A stretch of DNA of 64,000 bases from Dermacentor variabilis (Eukaryota; Arthropoda; Arachnida; Ixodida; Ixodidae). The notes under the pieces were generated by a model. That model made no database searches. It was not told where the DNA came from and was given only the letters and a program-made list of their open reading frames with translations. Location of the stretch: the NCBI RefSeq assembly GCF_050947875.1, contig NC_134569.1, forward strand, positions 265,217,600 through 265,281,599, written 5' to 3'. Shown one piece after another: positions 47,389 to 61,753 of the stretch (position 1 is its first letter; every line of letters begins with the position of its first letter). The position numbers and the translations under genes were made by a program.

Positions 47389-50300
47389 TTTAAGCACCCG
47401 CACATAGATTTGCGCCAAACCACTTGTTAAGCATGCACATTCATGTTTTGGTAGACGTAGACGTTGTTTTCTGCCAAACCAAAAGTTATGCATGCACTTG
47501 CTGCTTTTGGCAGAGCGCGCACGTGGATTTCTGCCAAACGAGGTGCTAAGCACGCCCATGCTGCTCTTTTTAGCTCCCGCACATGGATTTGTGCCAAACC
47601 ACTTGTTGAGCATGCACATGCATCTTTTGGCAGGCGCGGACGTTGTTTTCTGCCAAACCACAAGTGAAGCATGCTCATACTGCTTTTGGCAGAGAGCGCA
47701 CGTGGACTTCTGCGAAACCAGGTGCTAACACGCCCATGCTGCTGTTTTTAGCACCCGCACATGGATTTGTGCCAAACCACTTGTTAAGCATGCACATGCT
47801 TCTCTTGGTAGACGCGGACGTTGTTTTCGGCCAAACCACAAGTTATGCGTGCACATGCTGCTTTTGGCAGAGCGCGGCGTGGATTTCTGCCAAACGGCGT
47901 CCTAAGCACGCCCATGCTGCTCTTTTAAGCACCCGCACATGGATTTGCGCCAAACCACTTGTTAAGCATGCACATTCATGTTTTGGAAGACGCGGACGCG
48001 GTTTTCTGCCAAACCACAAGTTATGCTTGCACTTGCTGCTTTTGACAGAGCACGCACGCGGATTTCTGCCAAGCGACGTGCTACGCACGCCCATGCTGCT
48101 CTTTTTAGCACCCCCGCATGGATTTGTGCCAAACCACTTGTTAAGCATGCACATGCATATTTTGGTAGACGCGGATGGTGTTTTCTGCCAAACCACAATG
48201 TATGCATGCACATGCTGCTTTTGGCAGAGCGCGCACGTGGATTTCTGCCAAGACGTGCTAAGCACGCCCATGCTGCTCTTTTTAGCACCCCCGCATGGAT
48301 TTGCGCTAAACCACTTGTTAAGCATGCACATGCATCTTTTGGCAGACGCGGACGTTGTTTTCTGCCAAACCACAAGTTATGCATGCACATGCTGCTTTTG
48401 GCAGAGCGCGCACGTGGATTTCTGCCAAACGACGCGCTAAGCATGCCCATGCTGCTCTTTTAAGCACCCGCACATGGATTGGCGCCAAACCACTTGTTAA
48501 GTATGCTCATTCATGTTTTGGTAGACGCGGACGTTGTTTTTTGCCAAACCACAAGTTATGCATCCACTTGCTGCTTTTGGCAGAGAGCGCACGTGGATTT
48601 CTGCCAAGACTTGCTAAGCACGCCCATGCTGCTCCTTTTAGCACCCCCGCATGGATTTGTGCCAAACCACTTGATAAGGATGCATATGCATCTTTTGGCA
48701 GACGCGGACGTTGTTTTCTGCCAAACCACAAGTTATGCATGCACAAGCTACTTTTGGCAGAGCGCGCACGTGGATTTCTGCGAAACGAGGTGCTAAGCAC
48801 GCCCATGCTGCTCTTTTAGGCACCCGCACATGGATTTGCGCAAAACCACTTGTTAAGCATGCATATGCAGCTTTTGGCTGACGCGGACGTTGTTTTCTGC
48901 CAAACCACAAGTCATGGATGCACGTGCTGCTTTTGGCAGAGCGCGCACGTGGATTTCTTCCAAACAACGTGCTAAGCACACCCATGCTGCTCTTTTTAGC
49001 ACCCGCACATGGATTTGTGCCAAACCACTTGTTAAGAATGCACATGCATCTTTTGGCAGACGCGGATGTTGTTTTCTCCCAAACCACAAGTTATGCATGC
49101 ACATGCTGCTTTTGGCAGAGTATGCACGTGGATTTCTGCCAAACGGCGTGCTAAGCAGGCCCATGCTGCTCTTTTGAGGACCCGCGCGTGGATTTTCGCC
49201 AAATCACTTGTTAAGTATGCACATTCATGTTTTGGTAGATGCGGACGTTGTTTTCTGCCAAACCACAAGATATGCATCCACTTGATGCTTTTGGAAGAGC
49301 ACGCACGTGGATTTCTGCCAAACGATGTGCTAAGCACGCCCATGCTGTTCTTTTTATCACCCGCGCATGGATTTGTGCCAAACCACTTGTTGAGCATGCA
49401 CATGCATCTTTTGGCAGACGCGGACGTTGTTTTCTGCCAAACCTCAAGTGATGCATGCTCATACTGCTTTTGGCAGAGAGCGCACGCATACTTCTGCGAA
49501 ACGGCGTGCTAAGCACGCCCATTCTGCACTTTTTATAACCCGCGCATGGATTTGTGCCAAACCACTTGTTAAGCATGCACGTGCATCTTTTGGTAGACGC
49601 GGACGTTGTTTTCTGCCAAACCACAAGTTATGCATCCACTTGCTGCTTTCGGCAGAGCGCGCACGTGGATTTCTGCCAAACGACGTGCTAAGCACGCCCA
49701 TGCTGTTCTTTTTAGCACCGGCGCATGAATTTGTGCCGAACCACTTGTTAAGCATGGACATGCATCTTTTGGTAGACGCGCACGGTGTTTTCTGCCAAAC
49801 CACAAGGTATGCATGCACATGCTGCTTATGGCAGAGCGCGCACGTAGATTTCTGCCAAACGACGTGTTAAACACGCCCATGCTGCTCGTTTTAGCACCCG
49901 CGCATGAAATTGGGCCAAACCACTTGTTAAGCATGCATATGCATCTTTTGGCAGACGCGGACGTTGTTTTCAGCCAAACCACAAGTTATGCATGCACGTG
50001 CTGCTTTTGGCAGAGCGCGCACTTGGATTTCTTCCAAACAACGTGCTAAGCACACCCATGCTGCTCTTTTTAGCACCCGCACATGGATTTGTGCCAAACC
50101 ACTTCTTAAGCATGCACATGCATCTTTTGGCAGACGCGGACGTTGTTTTCTCCCAAACCACAAGTTATGCATGCACATGCTGCTTTTGGCAGAGTGCGCA
50201 CGTGGATTTCTGCCAAACGGCGTACTAAGCAGGCCCATGCTGCTCTTTTGAGGACCCGCGCATGGATTTGTGCCAAACCACTTTTTAAGCATGCACATGC

Positions 50301-52956
50301 ATCTGTTGGTAGACGCGGACGTTGTTTTCTGCCAAACCACAAGTGATGCATGCTCATACTGCTTTTGGCAGAGAGCGCACGTGGACTTCTGCGAAACGAG
50401 GTGCTAACATGCCCATGCTGCTCTTTTTAGCACCCGCGCATGGATTTGTGCCAAACCACTTGTTAAGCATGCACATGCTTCTCTTCGTAGACGCGGACGT
50501 TGTTTTCTGCCAAACCACAAGTTATGCGTGCACATGCTGCTTTTGGCAGAGCGCGGCGTGGATTTCTGCCAAACGAAGTCCTAAGCACGCCCATGCTGCT
50601 CTTTTAAGCACCCGCACATGGATTTGCGCCAAACCACTTGTTAAGCATGCACATGCATGTTTTGGTAGACGCGGACGCGGTTTTCTGCCAAACCACAAGT
50701 TATGCATGCACTTGCTGCTTTTGACAGAGCGCGCACGTGAATTTCTACCAAACGACGTGTTAAACACGCCCATGCTGCTCTTTTTAGCACCCGCGCATGA
50801 AATTGGGCCAAACCACTTGTTAAGCATGCATATGCATCTTTTGGCAGACGCGGACGTTGTTTTCTGCCAAACCAAAAGGTATGCATGCACGTGCTGCTTT
50901 TGGCAGAGCGCGCACGTGGATTTCTTCCAAACAACGTGCTAAGCACACCCATGCTGCTCTTCTTAGCACCCGCACAAGGATTTGTGCCAAACCACTTGTT
51001 AAGCATGCACATGCATCTTTTGGCAGACGCGGATGTTGTTTTCTCCCAAACCACAAGTTATGCATGCACATGTTACTTTTGGCAGAGTGCGCACGTGGAT
51101 TTCTGCCAAACGGCGTTCTAAGCAGCCCCACGCTGCTCTTTTGAGGACCCGTGCATGGATTTGTGCGAAACCACTTGTTAAGCATGCACATGCATCCTTT
51201 GGTAGACGCGCACGGTGTTTTCTTCCAAACCACAAGGTATGCATGCACATGCTGGTTTTGGCAGAGCGCGCACGTGGATTTCTGCGAAACGACGTGCTAA
51301 GCACGCCCATGCTGCTCTGTTTAGCACCCGCGCATGGATTTTCGCCAAATCACTTGTTAAGCCTGCACATGCATCTGTTGGTAGACGCGGGCGTTGTTTT
51401 CTGCCAAACCACAAGTTCTGCATGCACATGCTGCTTTTAGCGGAGCGCGGCGTGGATTTCTGCCAAACGACGCGCTAAGCATGCCCATGCTGCCCTATTA
51501 AGCACCCGCGCATGGATTTGCGCCAAACCACTTGTTAAGTATGCATATGCATCTTTTGGCAGACGCGGACGTTGTTTTCTGCCAAACCGCAAGTTATGCA
51601 TGCACTTGCTGCTTTTGGCAGAGTGCGGCGTGAATTTCTGCCAAACGACGTCCTAAGCACTCCCATGCTGCTCTTTTAAGCACCCGCACATGGATTTGTG
51701 CCAAAAAACTTGTTAAGCACGCTGATGCATCTTTTGGCAGACGCGGACGTTGTTTTCTGCCAAACCACAAGTTATGCATTCTCGTGCTGCGTTTGGCTGA
51801 GCGCGCACGTGGATTTCCGCCAAACGACGTGCTAAGCACGCCCTTGCTGCTCTTTTTAGCACCCGTACATGGATTTGTGCCAAACCAGTTCTTAAGCATG
51901 CATATGCACCTTTTGGCAGACGCAGACCTTGTTTTCTGCCAAACTACAAGTTACGCATGCACATGCTGCTTTTCGCAGAGCGCGCACGTGGATTTCTGTC
52001 AAACGACGTGTTAAGCACGCCCATGCTGCTCTTTTTAGCACCCGCACATGGATTTGTGCCAAACCACTTGATAAGCATGCATATGCATCTTTTGGCAGAC
52101 GCGGACGTTGTTTTCTGCCAAACCACAAGTTATGCATCCACAATCTGCTTTTAGCAGAGCGCGCACGTGGATTTCTGCCAAACGGCGTGCTAAGCAGCCG
52201 CATGCTGCTCTTTTGAGGACCCGCGCTTGGATTTTTGCCAAACCACTTGTTAAGCATGCACATGCATCCTTTGGTAGACGCGCACGGTGTTTTCTTCCAA
52301 ACCACAAGGTATGCATGCACATGCTGCTTTTGGCAGAGCGCGCACGTGGATTTCTGCCAAATTACGTGCTATGCACGCCCATGCTGCTCTTTGTAGGACC
52401 CGCCCATGGATTTGTGCCAAACCACTTGTTAAGCATGCACATGCATCTTTTGGTAGACCCGCACGGTGTTTTCTGCCAAACCACAAGGTATGCATCCACT
52501 TGCTGCTTTTGGCAGAGCGCGCACGTGGATTTCTGCCAAACGACGTGCTAAGCACGCCCATGCTGTTCGTTTAAGCACCGGCGCATGGATTTGTGCCGAA
52601 CCACTTGTTAAGCATGGACATGCATCTTTTGGTAGACGCGCATGGTGTTTTCTGCCAAACCACAAGGTATGCATGCACATGCTGCTTTTGGCAGAGCGCC
52701 CACGTGGATTTCTGCGAAACGACGTGCTAAGCATCCCCATGCTACTCTGTTTAGCACCCGCGCATGGATTTGCGCCAAACCACTTTTTAAGCATGCACAT
52801 GTATCTGTTGGTAGACGCGGATGTTGGTTTCTGCCAAACCACAAGTTATGCATGCCCATGCTGCTTTTGGCAGAGCGCGGCGTGGATTTCTCCCAAACGA
52901 CGTCCTAAGCACGCCCATGCTGCTCTTTTAAGCACCCGCACATGGATTTGCGCCAA

Positions 52957-53000
52957 ACCACTTGTTAAGCATGCACATACCACTTGTTAAGCATGCACAT
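52957..53000 (+). repeat. 22-bp direct micro-duplication across a B/C boundary
   Basis: Positions 52957-52978 and 52979-53000 are the same 22 bases, from the ACCAC end of block B through TTGTTAAGCATGCACAT of block C. The duplication adds 22 bp to this monomer. Confidence 0.92.
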
Positions 53001-54602
53001 TCATGTTTTGGTAGACGCGGACGTTGTTTTCTGCCAAACCACAAGTTATGCATGCACTTGCTGCATTTGGCAGAGCGCGCTTGTGGATTTCATCCAAGCG
53101 ACGTGCTAAGCACGCCCATGCTGCTCTTTTTAACACCCCCGCATGGATTTGTGCCAAACCACTTGTTAAGCATGCACATGCATATTTTGGTAGACGCGGA
53201 CGTTGTTTTCTGCAAACCACAAGTTATGCATGCCCATGCTGCTTTTGGCAGAGCGCGCGCGTCGATTTCTGCCAAACGACGTCCTAAGCACTCCCATGCT
53301 GCTCTTTTAAGCACCCGCACATGGATTTGTGCCAAAAAACTTGTTAAGCCCGCTGATGCATCTTTTGGCAGACGCAGACGTTGTTGTCTGCCAAACTACA
53401 AGTTATGCATGCACATGCTGCTGTTCGCAGAGCACGCACGTGGATTTCTGTCAAACGACGTGTTAAGCACGCCCATGCTGCTCTTTTTGCACCCGCGCAT
53501 GCATTTGTGCCAAACCACTTGTTAAGCATGCATATGCATCTTTTGGTAGACGCGGACGTTGTTTTCTGCCAAACCACAAGTTATGCATGCACATGCTGCT
53601 TTTGGCAGAGCGCGCACGTGGATTTCTGTCAAACGACGTGTTAAGCACGCCCGTGCTGATCTTTTTGCACCCGCGCATGCATTTGTGCCAAACCACTTGT
53701 TAAGCATGCATATGCATCTTTTGGTAGACGCGGACGTTGTTTTCTGCCAAACCACAAATTATGCATGCACTTGCTGCTTTTGGCAGAGCGCGGCGTGGAT
53801 TTCTGCCAAACGACGTCCTAAGCACTCCCATGCTGCTCTTTTAAGCACCCGCACATGGATTTGTGCCAAAAAGCTTGTTAAGCCCGCTGATGCATCTTTT
53901 GGCAGACTAGGACGTTGTTTTCTGCCAAACCACAAGTTATCCATTCACGTGCTGCGTTTGGCTGAGCGCGCACGTGGATTTCCGCCAAACGTCGTGCTAA
54001 GAACGCCCTTGCTGCTCTTTTTAGCACCCGCACATGGATTTGTGCCAAACCACTTCTTAAGCATGCATATGCATCTTTTGGCAGACGCAGACGTTGTTTT
54101 CTGCCAAACTACAAGTTATGCATGCACATGCTGCTGTTCGCAGAGCGCGCACGTGGATTTCTGCCAAACGACGTGTTAAGCACGCCCATGCTGCTCTTTT
54201 TGCACCCGCGCATGCATTTGTGCCAAACCACTTGTTAAGCATGCATATGCATCTTTTGGTAGACGCGGACGTTGTTTTCTGCCAAACCACAAGTTATGCA
54301 TGCACATGCTGCTTTTGGCAGAGCGCGCACGTGGATTTCTGCCAAACGACGTGCTAAGCACGCCCATGCTGCTCTTTTGAGAACCCACCCATGCATTTGT
54401 GCCAAACCACTTGTTAAACATGCACATGCATCTTTTGGCAGACGCGGACGTTGTTTTCTGCCAAACCACAAGGTATGCATGCACATGCTGCTTTTCGCAG
54501 AGCGCGCACGTGGATTTCTGCCAAATGACGTGCTATGCGCGCCCATGCTGCTCTTTGTAGGACCCGCGCATGGATTTGTGCCAAACCACTTGTTAAGCAT
54601 GC

Positions 54603-57600
54603 ACATGCATCTTTTGGTAGACGCGCACGGTGTTTTCTGCCAAACCACAAGGTATGCATGCACATGCTGCTTTTGGCAGAGCGCGCAAGTGAATTTCTGC
54701 AAAACGACGTGCTAAACACGCCCATGCTGCTCTGTTTAGCACCCGCGCATGGATTTGTGCCAAACCACTTGTTAAGCATGTACATGCATCTGTTGGTAGA
54801 CGCAGGCGTTGTTTTCTGACAAACCGCAAGTTCTGCATGCACGTGCTGCTTTTAGCAGAGCGCGGCGTGGATTTCTGCCAAACGACGCGCTAAGCATGCC
54901 CATGCTGCTCTTTTAGGCACCCGCACATGGATTGGCGCCAAACCACTTGTTAAGTATGCTCATTCATCTTTTGGTGGACGCGGACGTTGTTTTCTGCCAA
55001 ACCACAAGTTATGCATGCACATGCTGCTGTTCGCAGAGCGCGCACGTGGATTTCTGCCACACGACGTGTTAAGCACGCCCATGCTGCTCTTTTTGCACCC
55101 GCGCATGCATTTGTGCCAAACCACTTGTTAAGCATGCATATGCATCTTTTGGCAGACGCGGACGTTGTTTTCTGCCAAACCACAAGTTATGCATGCACAA
55201 GCTGCTTTTGGCAGAGCGCGCACGTGGATTTCTGCCAAACGAGGTGCTAAGCACGCCCATGCTGCTCTTTTTAGCACCCGCACAAGGATTTGTGCCAAAC
55301 CACTTGTTAAGCATGCACATGCATCTTTTGGCAGACGCGGACGTTGTTTTCTGCCAAACCTCAAGTGATCCATGCTCATACTGCTTTTGGCAGAGAGTGC
55401 ACGTGGACTTCTGCGAAACGAGGTGCTAACACGCCCATGCTGCTCTTTTTAGCACCCGCACATGGATTTGTGCCAAACCTCTTGTTAAGCATGCATATGC
55501 ATCTTTTGGCAGACGTGCACGGTGTTTTCTGCCAAACCAGAAGTTATGCATGCACAAGCTGCTTTTGGCAGAATGCGCACGTGGATTTTTGCCAAACGGC
55601 GTACTAAGCACGCCCATGCTGCTCTGTTTAGCACCCGCGCATGGATTTGTGCCAAACCACTTGTTAAGCATGTACATTCATGTTTTGGTAGACGCGGACG
55701 TTGTTTTCTGCCAAACCATAAGTTATGCATCCACTTGCTGCTTTCGGCAGAGCGCGCACGTGGATTTCTGCCAAACGACGTGGTAAGCACGCCCATGCTG
55801 TTCTTTTTAGCACCCGCGCATGTATTTGTGCCGAAGCACTCGTTAAGCATGGACATGCATATTTTGGTAGACGCGCACGGTGTTTTCTGCCAAACCACAA
55901 GGTATGCATGCACATGCTGCTTTTGGTAGAGCGCGCACGTGGATTTCTGCAAGACGACGTGCTAAGCATCCCCATGCTTCTCTGTTTAGCACCCGCGCAT
56001 GGATTTGCGCCAAACCACTTTTTAAGCATGCACATGCATCTGTTGGTAGACGCGGAAGTTGTTTTCTGCCAAACCACAAGTTATGCATGCACATGCTGCT
56101 TTTGGCAGAGCGCGGCGTAGATTTCTGCCAAACGACGTCCTAAGCACGCCCATGCTGCTCTTTTAAGCACCCGCACATGGATTTGCGCCAAACCACTTGT
56201 TGAGCATGCACATTCATGTTTTGGTAGACACGGACGTTGTTTTCTGCCAAACCACACGTTATGCATGCACTTGCTGCATTTGGCAGAGCGCGCTTGTGGA
56301 TTTCATCCAAGCGACGTGCTAAGCACGCCCATGCTGCTCTTTTTAACACCCCCGCATGGATTTGTGCCAAACCACTTGTTAAGCATGCACATGCATATTT
56401 TGGTAGATGCGGACGTTGTTTTCTGCTAAACCACAAGTTATGCATGCACATGCTGCTTTTGGCAGAGCGCGGGCGTGGATTTCTGTTAAACGACGTGTTA
56501 AGCACGCCCATGCTGCTGTTTTTAGCACCCGCGCATAAATTTTGGCCAAACCACTTGTTAAGTATGCATATGCATCTTTTGGCAGACGCGGACGTTGTTT
56601 TCTGCCAAACCACAAGTTATGCATGCACTTGCTGCTTTTGGCAGAGCGCGGCGTGGATTTCTGCCAAACGACGTCCTAAGCACGCCCATGCTGCTCTTTT
56701 AAGCACCCGCACATGGATTTACGCCAAACCACTTGTTAAGCATGCACATTCATGTTTTGGTAGATGCGGACGTTGTTTTCTGCCAAACCACAAGTTATGC
56801 ATGCACATGCTGCTTTTGGCAGAGCGCGGCGTGGATTTCTGCCAAACGACGTCCTGAGCACGCTCATGCTGCTCTTTTAAGCACCCGCACATGGATTTGC
56901 GCCAAACCACTTGTTAATCATGCACATTCATGTTTTGGTAGACGCGGACGTTGTTTTCTGCCAAACCACAAGTTATGCATGCACTTGGTGCATTTGGCAG
57001 AGCGCCCTTGTGGATTTCCGCCAAATGACGTGCTATGCACGCCCACGCTGCTCTTTTTAGCACCCGCACATGGATTTGTGCCAAACCACTTGATAAGCAT
57101 GCACATGCATCTCTTGGTAGACGCGGACGTTGTTTTCTGCCAAACCACAAGTTATGCGTGCACATGCTGCTTTTGGCAGAGCGCGGCGTGGATTTCTGCC
57201 AAACGACGTCCTAAGCACGCCCATGCTGCTCTTTTAAGCACCCGCACATGGATTTGCGCCAAACCAATTGTTAAGCATGCACATTCATGTTTTGGTAGAC
57301 GCGGACGCTGTTTTCTGCAAAACCACAAGTTATGCATGCACTTGCTGCTTTTGACAGAGCGCGCACGTGGATTTCTGCCAAGCGACGTGCTCAGCACGCC
57401 CATGCTGTTCTTTTTAGCACCCGCGCATGGATTTTTGCCAAACCACTTGTTAAGCATGCACATGCATCTTTTGGCAGACGCTGACGTTGTTTTCTGCCAA
57501 ACCTCAAGTGATGCACGCTCATACTGCTTTTGGAAGAGAGCGCACGTGGACTTCTGCGAAACGAGGTGCTAACACGCCCATGCTGCTCTTTTTAGCACCC

Positions 57601-58895
57601 GCACATGGATTTGTGCCAAACCACTTGTTAAGCATGCACATCCATCTCTTGGTAGACGCGGACGTTGTTTTCTGCCAAACCACAAGTTATGCGTGCACAT
57701 GCTGCTTTTGGCAGAGCGCGGCGTGGATTTCTGCCAAACGACGTCCTAAGCACGCCCATGCTGCTCTTATAAGCACCCGCACGTGGATTTGCGCCAAACC
57801 AATTGTTAACCATGCACAATCATGTTTTGGTAGACGCGGACGCTGTTTTCTGCAAAACCACAAGTTATGCATGCACTTGCTGCTTTTGACAGAGCGCGCA
57901 CGTGGATTTCTGCCAAGCGACGTGCTCAGCACGCCCATGCTGTTCTTTTTAGCACCCGCGCATGGATTTTTGCCAAACCAATTGTTAAGCATGCACATGC
58001 ATCTGTTGGTAGACGCAGACGTTGTTTTCTGCCAAACCACAAGTTATGCATGCACATGCTGCTTTTGGCAGAGTGCTCACGTGGATTTCTGCCAAACGGC
58101 GTGCTAAGCACGCCCATGCTGCTCTTTTTAGGACCCGCGAATGGATTTGTGCCAAACCACTTGTTGAGCTCGCACATGTATCTTTTGGTAGACGCGCACG
58201 TTGTTTTCTGCCAATCCACAAGGTATGCATGCACATGCTGCTTTTGACAGAGCGCGCACATGGATTTCTGCGAAACGACGTGCTAATCACGCTCATGCTG
58301 CTCTGTTTAGCATACGCGAATAGATTTGCGCCAAACCACTTGTTAAGCAAGCACATGCATCTGTTGGTAGGCGCGGACGTTGTTTTCTGCCAAACCGCAA
58401 GTTATCGATGTACATGCTGCTTTTGACAGAGCGCGCACGTGGGTTTCTGCCAAACGACGTGCTAAGTACGCCCATGCTGCTCTTTTTAGCACCCGCACAT
58501 GGATTTGTGCCGAACCACTTGCTAAGCATGCACATGCATCTTTTGGCAGACGCGCACGTTGTTTTCTGCCAAACCACAAGTTATGCGTGCACATGCTGCT
58601 TTTGGCAGAGTGCGGCGTGGATTTCTGCCAAACGACGTCCTAAGCACGCCCATGCTGCTCTTTTAAGCACCCGCACATGGATTTGCGCCAAACCAATTGT
58701 TAACCATGCACATTCATGTTTTGGTAGACGCGGACGCTGTTTTCTGCAAAACCACAAGTTGTGCATGCACTTGCTGCTTTTGACAGAGCGCGCACGTGCA
58801 TTTCTGCCAAGCGACGTGCTCAGCACGCCCATGCTGTTCTTTTTAGCACCCGCGCATGGATTTTTCCCAAACCACTTGTTAAGCATGCACATGCA
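54603..58895. repeat. Parent-like block of the shortened copy at 59246-61753
   Basis: 54603-55634 matches 59246-60277 at offset 4643. 57241-57618 matches 60277-60654 at offset 3036. 57795-58895 matches 60653-61753 at offset 2858. Order is preserved, while 55635-57240 (about nine monomers) and one 178-bp monomer have no partner. Confidence 0.8.
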
Positions 58896-59245
58896 TCTTT
58901 TGGTAGACGCGCACGGTGTTTTCTGCCAAACCACAAGTTATGCGTGCACATGCTGCTTTTGGCAGAGTGCGGCGTGGATTTCTGCCAAACGACGTCCTAA
59001 GCACGCCCATGCTGCTCTTTTAAGCACCCGCACATGGATTTGCGCCAAACCAATTGTTAACCATGCACATTCATGTTTTGGTAGACGCGGACGTTGTTTT
59101 CTGCCAAACCACAAGTTATGCATGCACATGCTGCTTTTGGCAGAGTGCGCACGTGGATTTCTGCCAAACGGCGTGCTAAGCACGCCCATGCTGCTCTTTT
59201 TAAGACCCGCGAATGGATTTGTGCCAAACCACTTGTTGAGCTCGC

Positions 59246-61753
59246 ACATGCATCTTTTGGTAGACGCGCACGGTGTTTTCTGCCAAACCACAAGGTATGC
59301 ATGCACATGCTGCTTTTGGCAGAGCGCGCAAGTGAATTTCTGCAAAACGACGTGCTAAACACGCCCATGCTGCTCTGTTTAGCACCCGCGCATGGATTTG
59401 TGCCAAACCACTTGTTAAGCATGTACATGCATCTGTTGGTAGACGCAGGCGTTGTTTTCTGACAAACCGCAAGTTCTGCATGCACGTGCTGCTTTTAGCA
59501 GAGCGCGGCGTGGATTTCTGCCAAACGACGCGCTAAGCATGCCCATGCTGCTCTTTTAGGCACCCGCACATGGATTGGCGCCAAACCACTTGTTAAGTAT
59601 GCTCATTCATCTTTTGGTGGACGCGGACGTTGTTTTCTGCCAAACCACAAGTTATGCATGCACATGCTGCTGTTCGCAGAGCGCGCACGTGGATTTCTGC
59701 CAAACGACGTGTTAAGCACGCCCATGCTGCTCTTTTTGCACCCGCGCATGCATTTGTGCCAAACCACTTGTTAAGCATGCATATGCATCTTTTGGCAGAC
59801 GCGGACGTTGTTTTCTGCCAAACCACAAGTTATGCATGCACAAGCTGCTTTTGGCAGAGCGCGCACGTGGATTTCTGCCAAACGAGGTGCTAAGCACTCC
59901 CATGCTGCTCTTTTTAGCACCCGCACAAGGATTTGTGCCAAACCACTTGTTAAGCATGCACATGCATCTTTTGGCAGACGCGGACGTTGTTTTCTGCCAA
60001 ACCTCAAGTGATGCATGCTCATACTGCTTTTGGCAGAGAGTGCACGTGGACTTCTGCGAAACGAGGTGCTAACACGCCCATGCTGCTCTTTTTAGCACCC
60101 ACACAGGGATTTGTGCCAAACCTCTTGTTAAGCATGCATATGCATCTTTTGGCAGACGTGCACGGTGTTTTCTGCCAAACCAGAAGTTATGCATGCACAA
60201 GCTGCTTTTGGCAGAATGCGCACGTGGATTTTTGCCAAACGGCGTACTAAGCACGCCCATGCTGCTCTGTTTAGCACCCGCACATGGATTTGCGCCAAAC
60301 CAATTGTTAAGCATGCACATTCATGTTTTGGTAGACGCGGACGCTGTTTTCTGCAAAACCACAAGTTATGCATGCACTTGCTGCTTTTGACAGAGCGCGC
60401 ACGTGGATTTCTGCCAAGCGACGTGCTCAGCACGCCCATGCTGTTCTTTTTAGCACCCGCGCATGGATTTTTGCCAAACCACTTGTTAAGCATGCACATG
60501 CATCTTTTGGCAGACGCTGACGTTGTTTTCTGCCAAACCTCAAGTGATGCACGCTCATACTGCTTTTGGAAGAGAGCGCACGTGGACTTCTGCGAAACGA
60601 GGTGCTAACACGCCCATGCTGCTCTTTTTAGCACCCGCACATGGATTTGTGCCAAACCAATTGTTAACCATGAACAATCATGTTTTGGTAGACGCGGACG
60701 CTGTTTTCTGCAAAACCACAAGTTATGCATGCACTTGCTGCTTTTGACAGAGCGCGCACGTGGATTTCTGCCAAGCGACGTGTTAAGCACACCAATGCTG
60801 TTCTTTTTAGCACCCGCGCATGGATTTTTGCCAAACCAATTGTTAAGCATGCACATGCATCTGTTGGTAGACGCGGACGTTGTTTTCTGCCAAACCACAA
60901 GTTATGCATGCACATGCTGCTTTTGGCAGAGTGCTCACGTGGATTTCTGCCAAACGGCGTGCTAAGCACGCCCATGCTGCTCTTTTTAGGACCCGCGAAT
61001 GGATTTGTGCCAAACCACTTGTTGAGCTCGCACATGCATCTTTTGGTAGACGCGCACGTTGTTTTCTGCCAATCCACAAGGTATGCATGCACATGCTGCT
61101 TTTGACAGAGCGCGCACATGGATTTCTGCGAAACGACGTGCTAATCACGCTCATGCTGCTCTGTTTAGCATACGCGAATAGATTTGCGCCAAACCACTTG
61201 TTAAGCAAGCACATGCATCTGTTGGTAGGCGCGGACGTTGTTTTCTGCCAAACCGCAAGTTATCGATGTACATGCTGCTTTTGACAGAGCGCGCACGTGG
61301 GTTTCTGCCAAACGACGTGCTATGTACGCCCATGCTGCTCTTTTTAGCACCCGCACATGGATTTGTGCCGAACCACTTGCTAAGCATGCACATGCATCTT
61401 TTGGCAGACGCGCACGTTGTTTTCTGCCAAACCACAAGTTATGCGTGCACATGCTGCTTTTGGCAGAGTGCGGCGTGGATTTCTGCCAAACGACGTCCTA
61501 AGCACGCCCATGCTGCTCTTTTAAGCACCCGCACATGGATTTGCGCCAAACCAATTGTTAACCATGCACATTCATGTTTTGGTAGTCGCGGACGCTGTTT
61601 TCTGCAAAACGACAAGTTGTGCATGCACTTGCTGCTTTTGACAGAGCGCGCACGTGCATTTCTGCCAAGCGACGTGCTCAGCACGCCCATGCTGTTCTTT
61701 TTAGCACCCGCGCATGGATTTTTGCCAAACCACTTGTTAAGCATGCACATGCA
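59246..61753. repeat. Shortened copy of 54603-58895
   Basis: Collinear with the left block but lacking about 1607 bp at position 60277 and 178 bp at about 60654. It contains the B variant CTCTTTTTGCACC and the A2 monomers of the parent. Confidence 0.8.
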
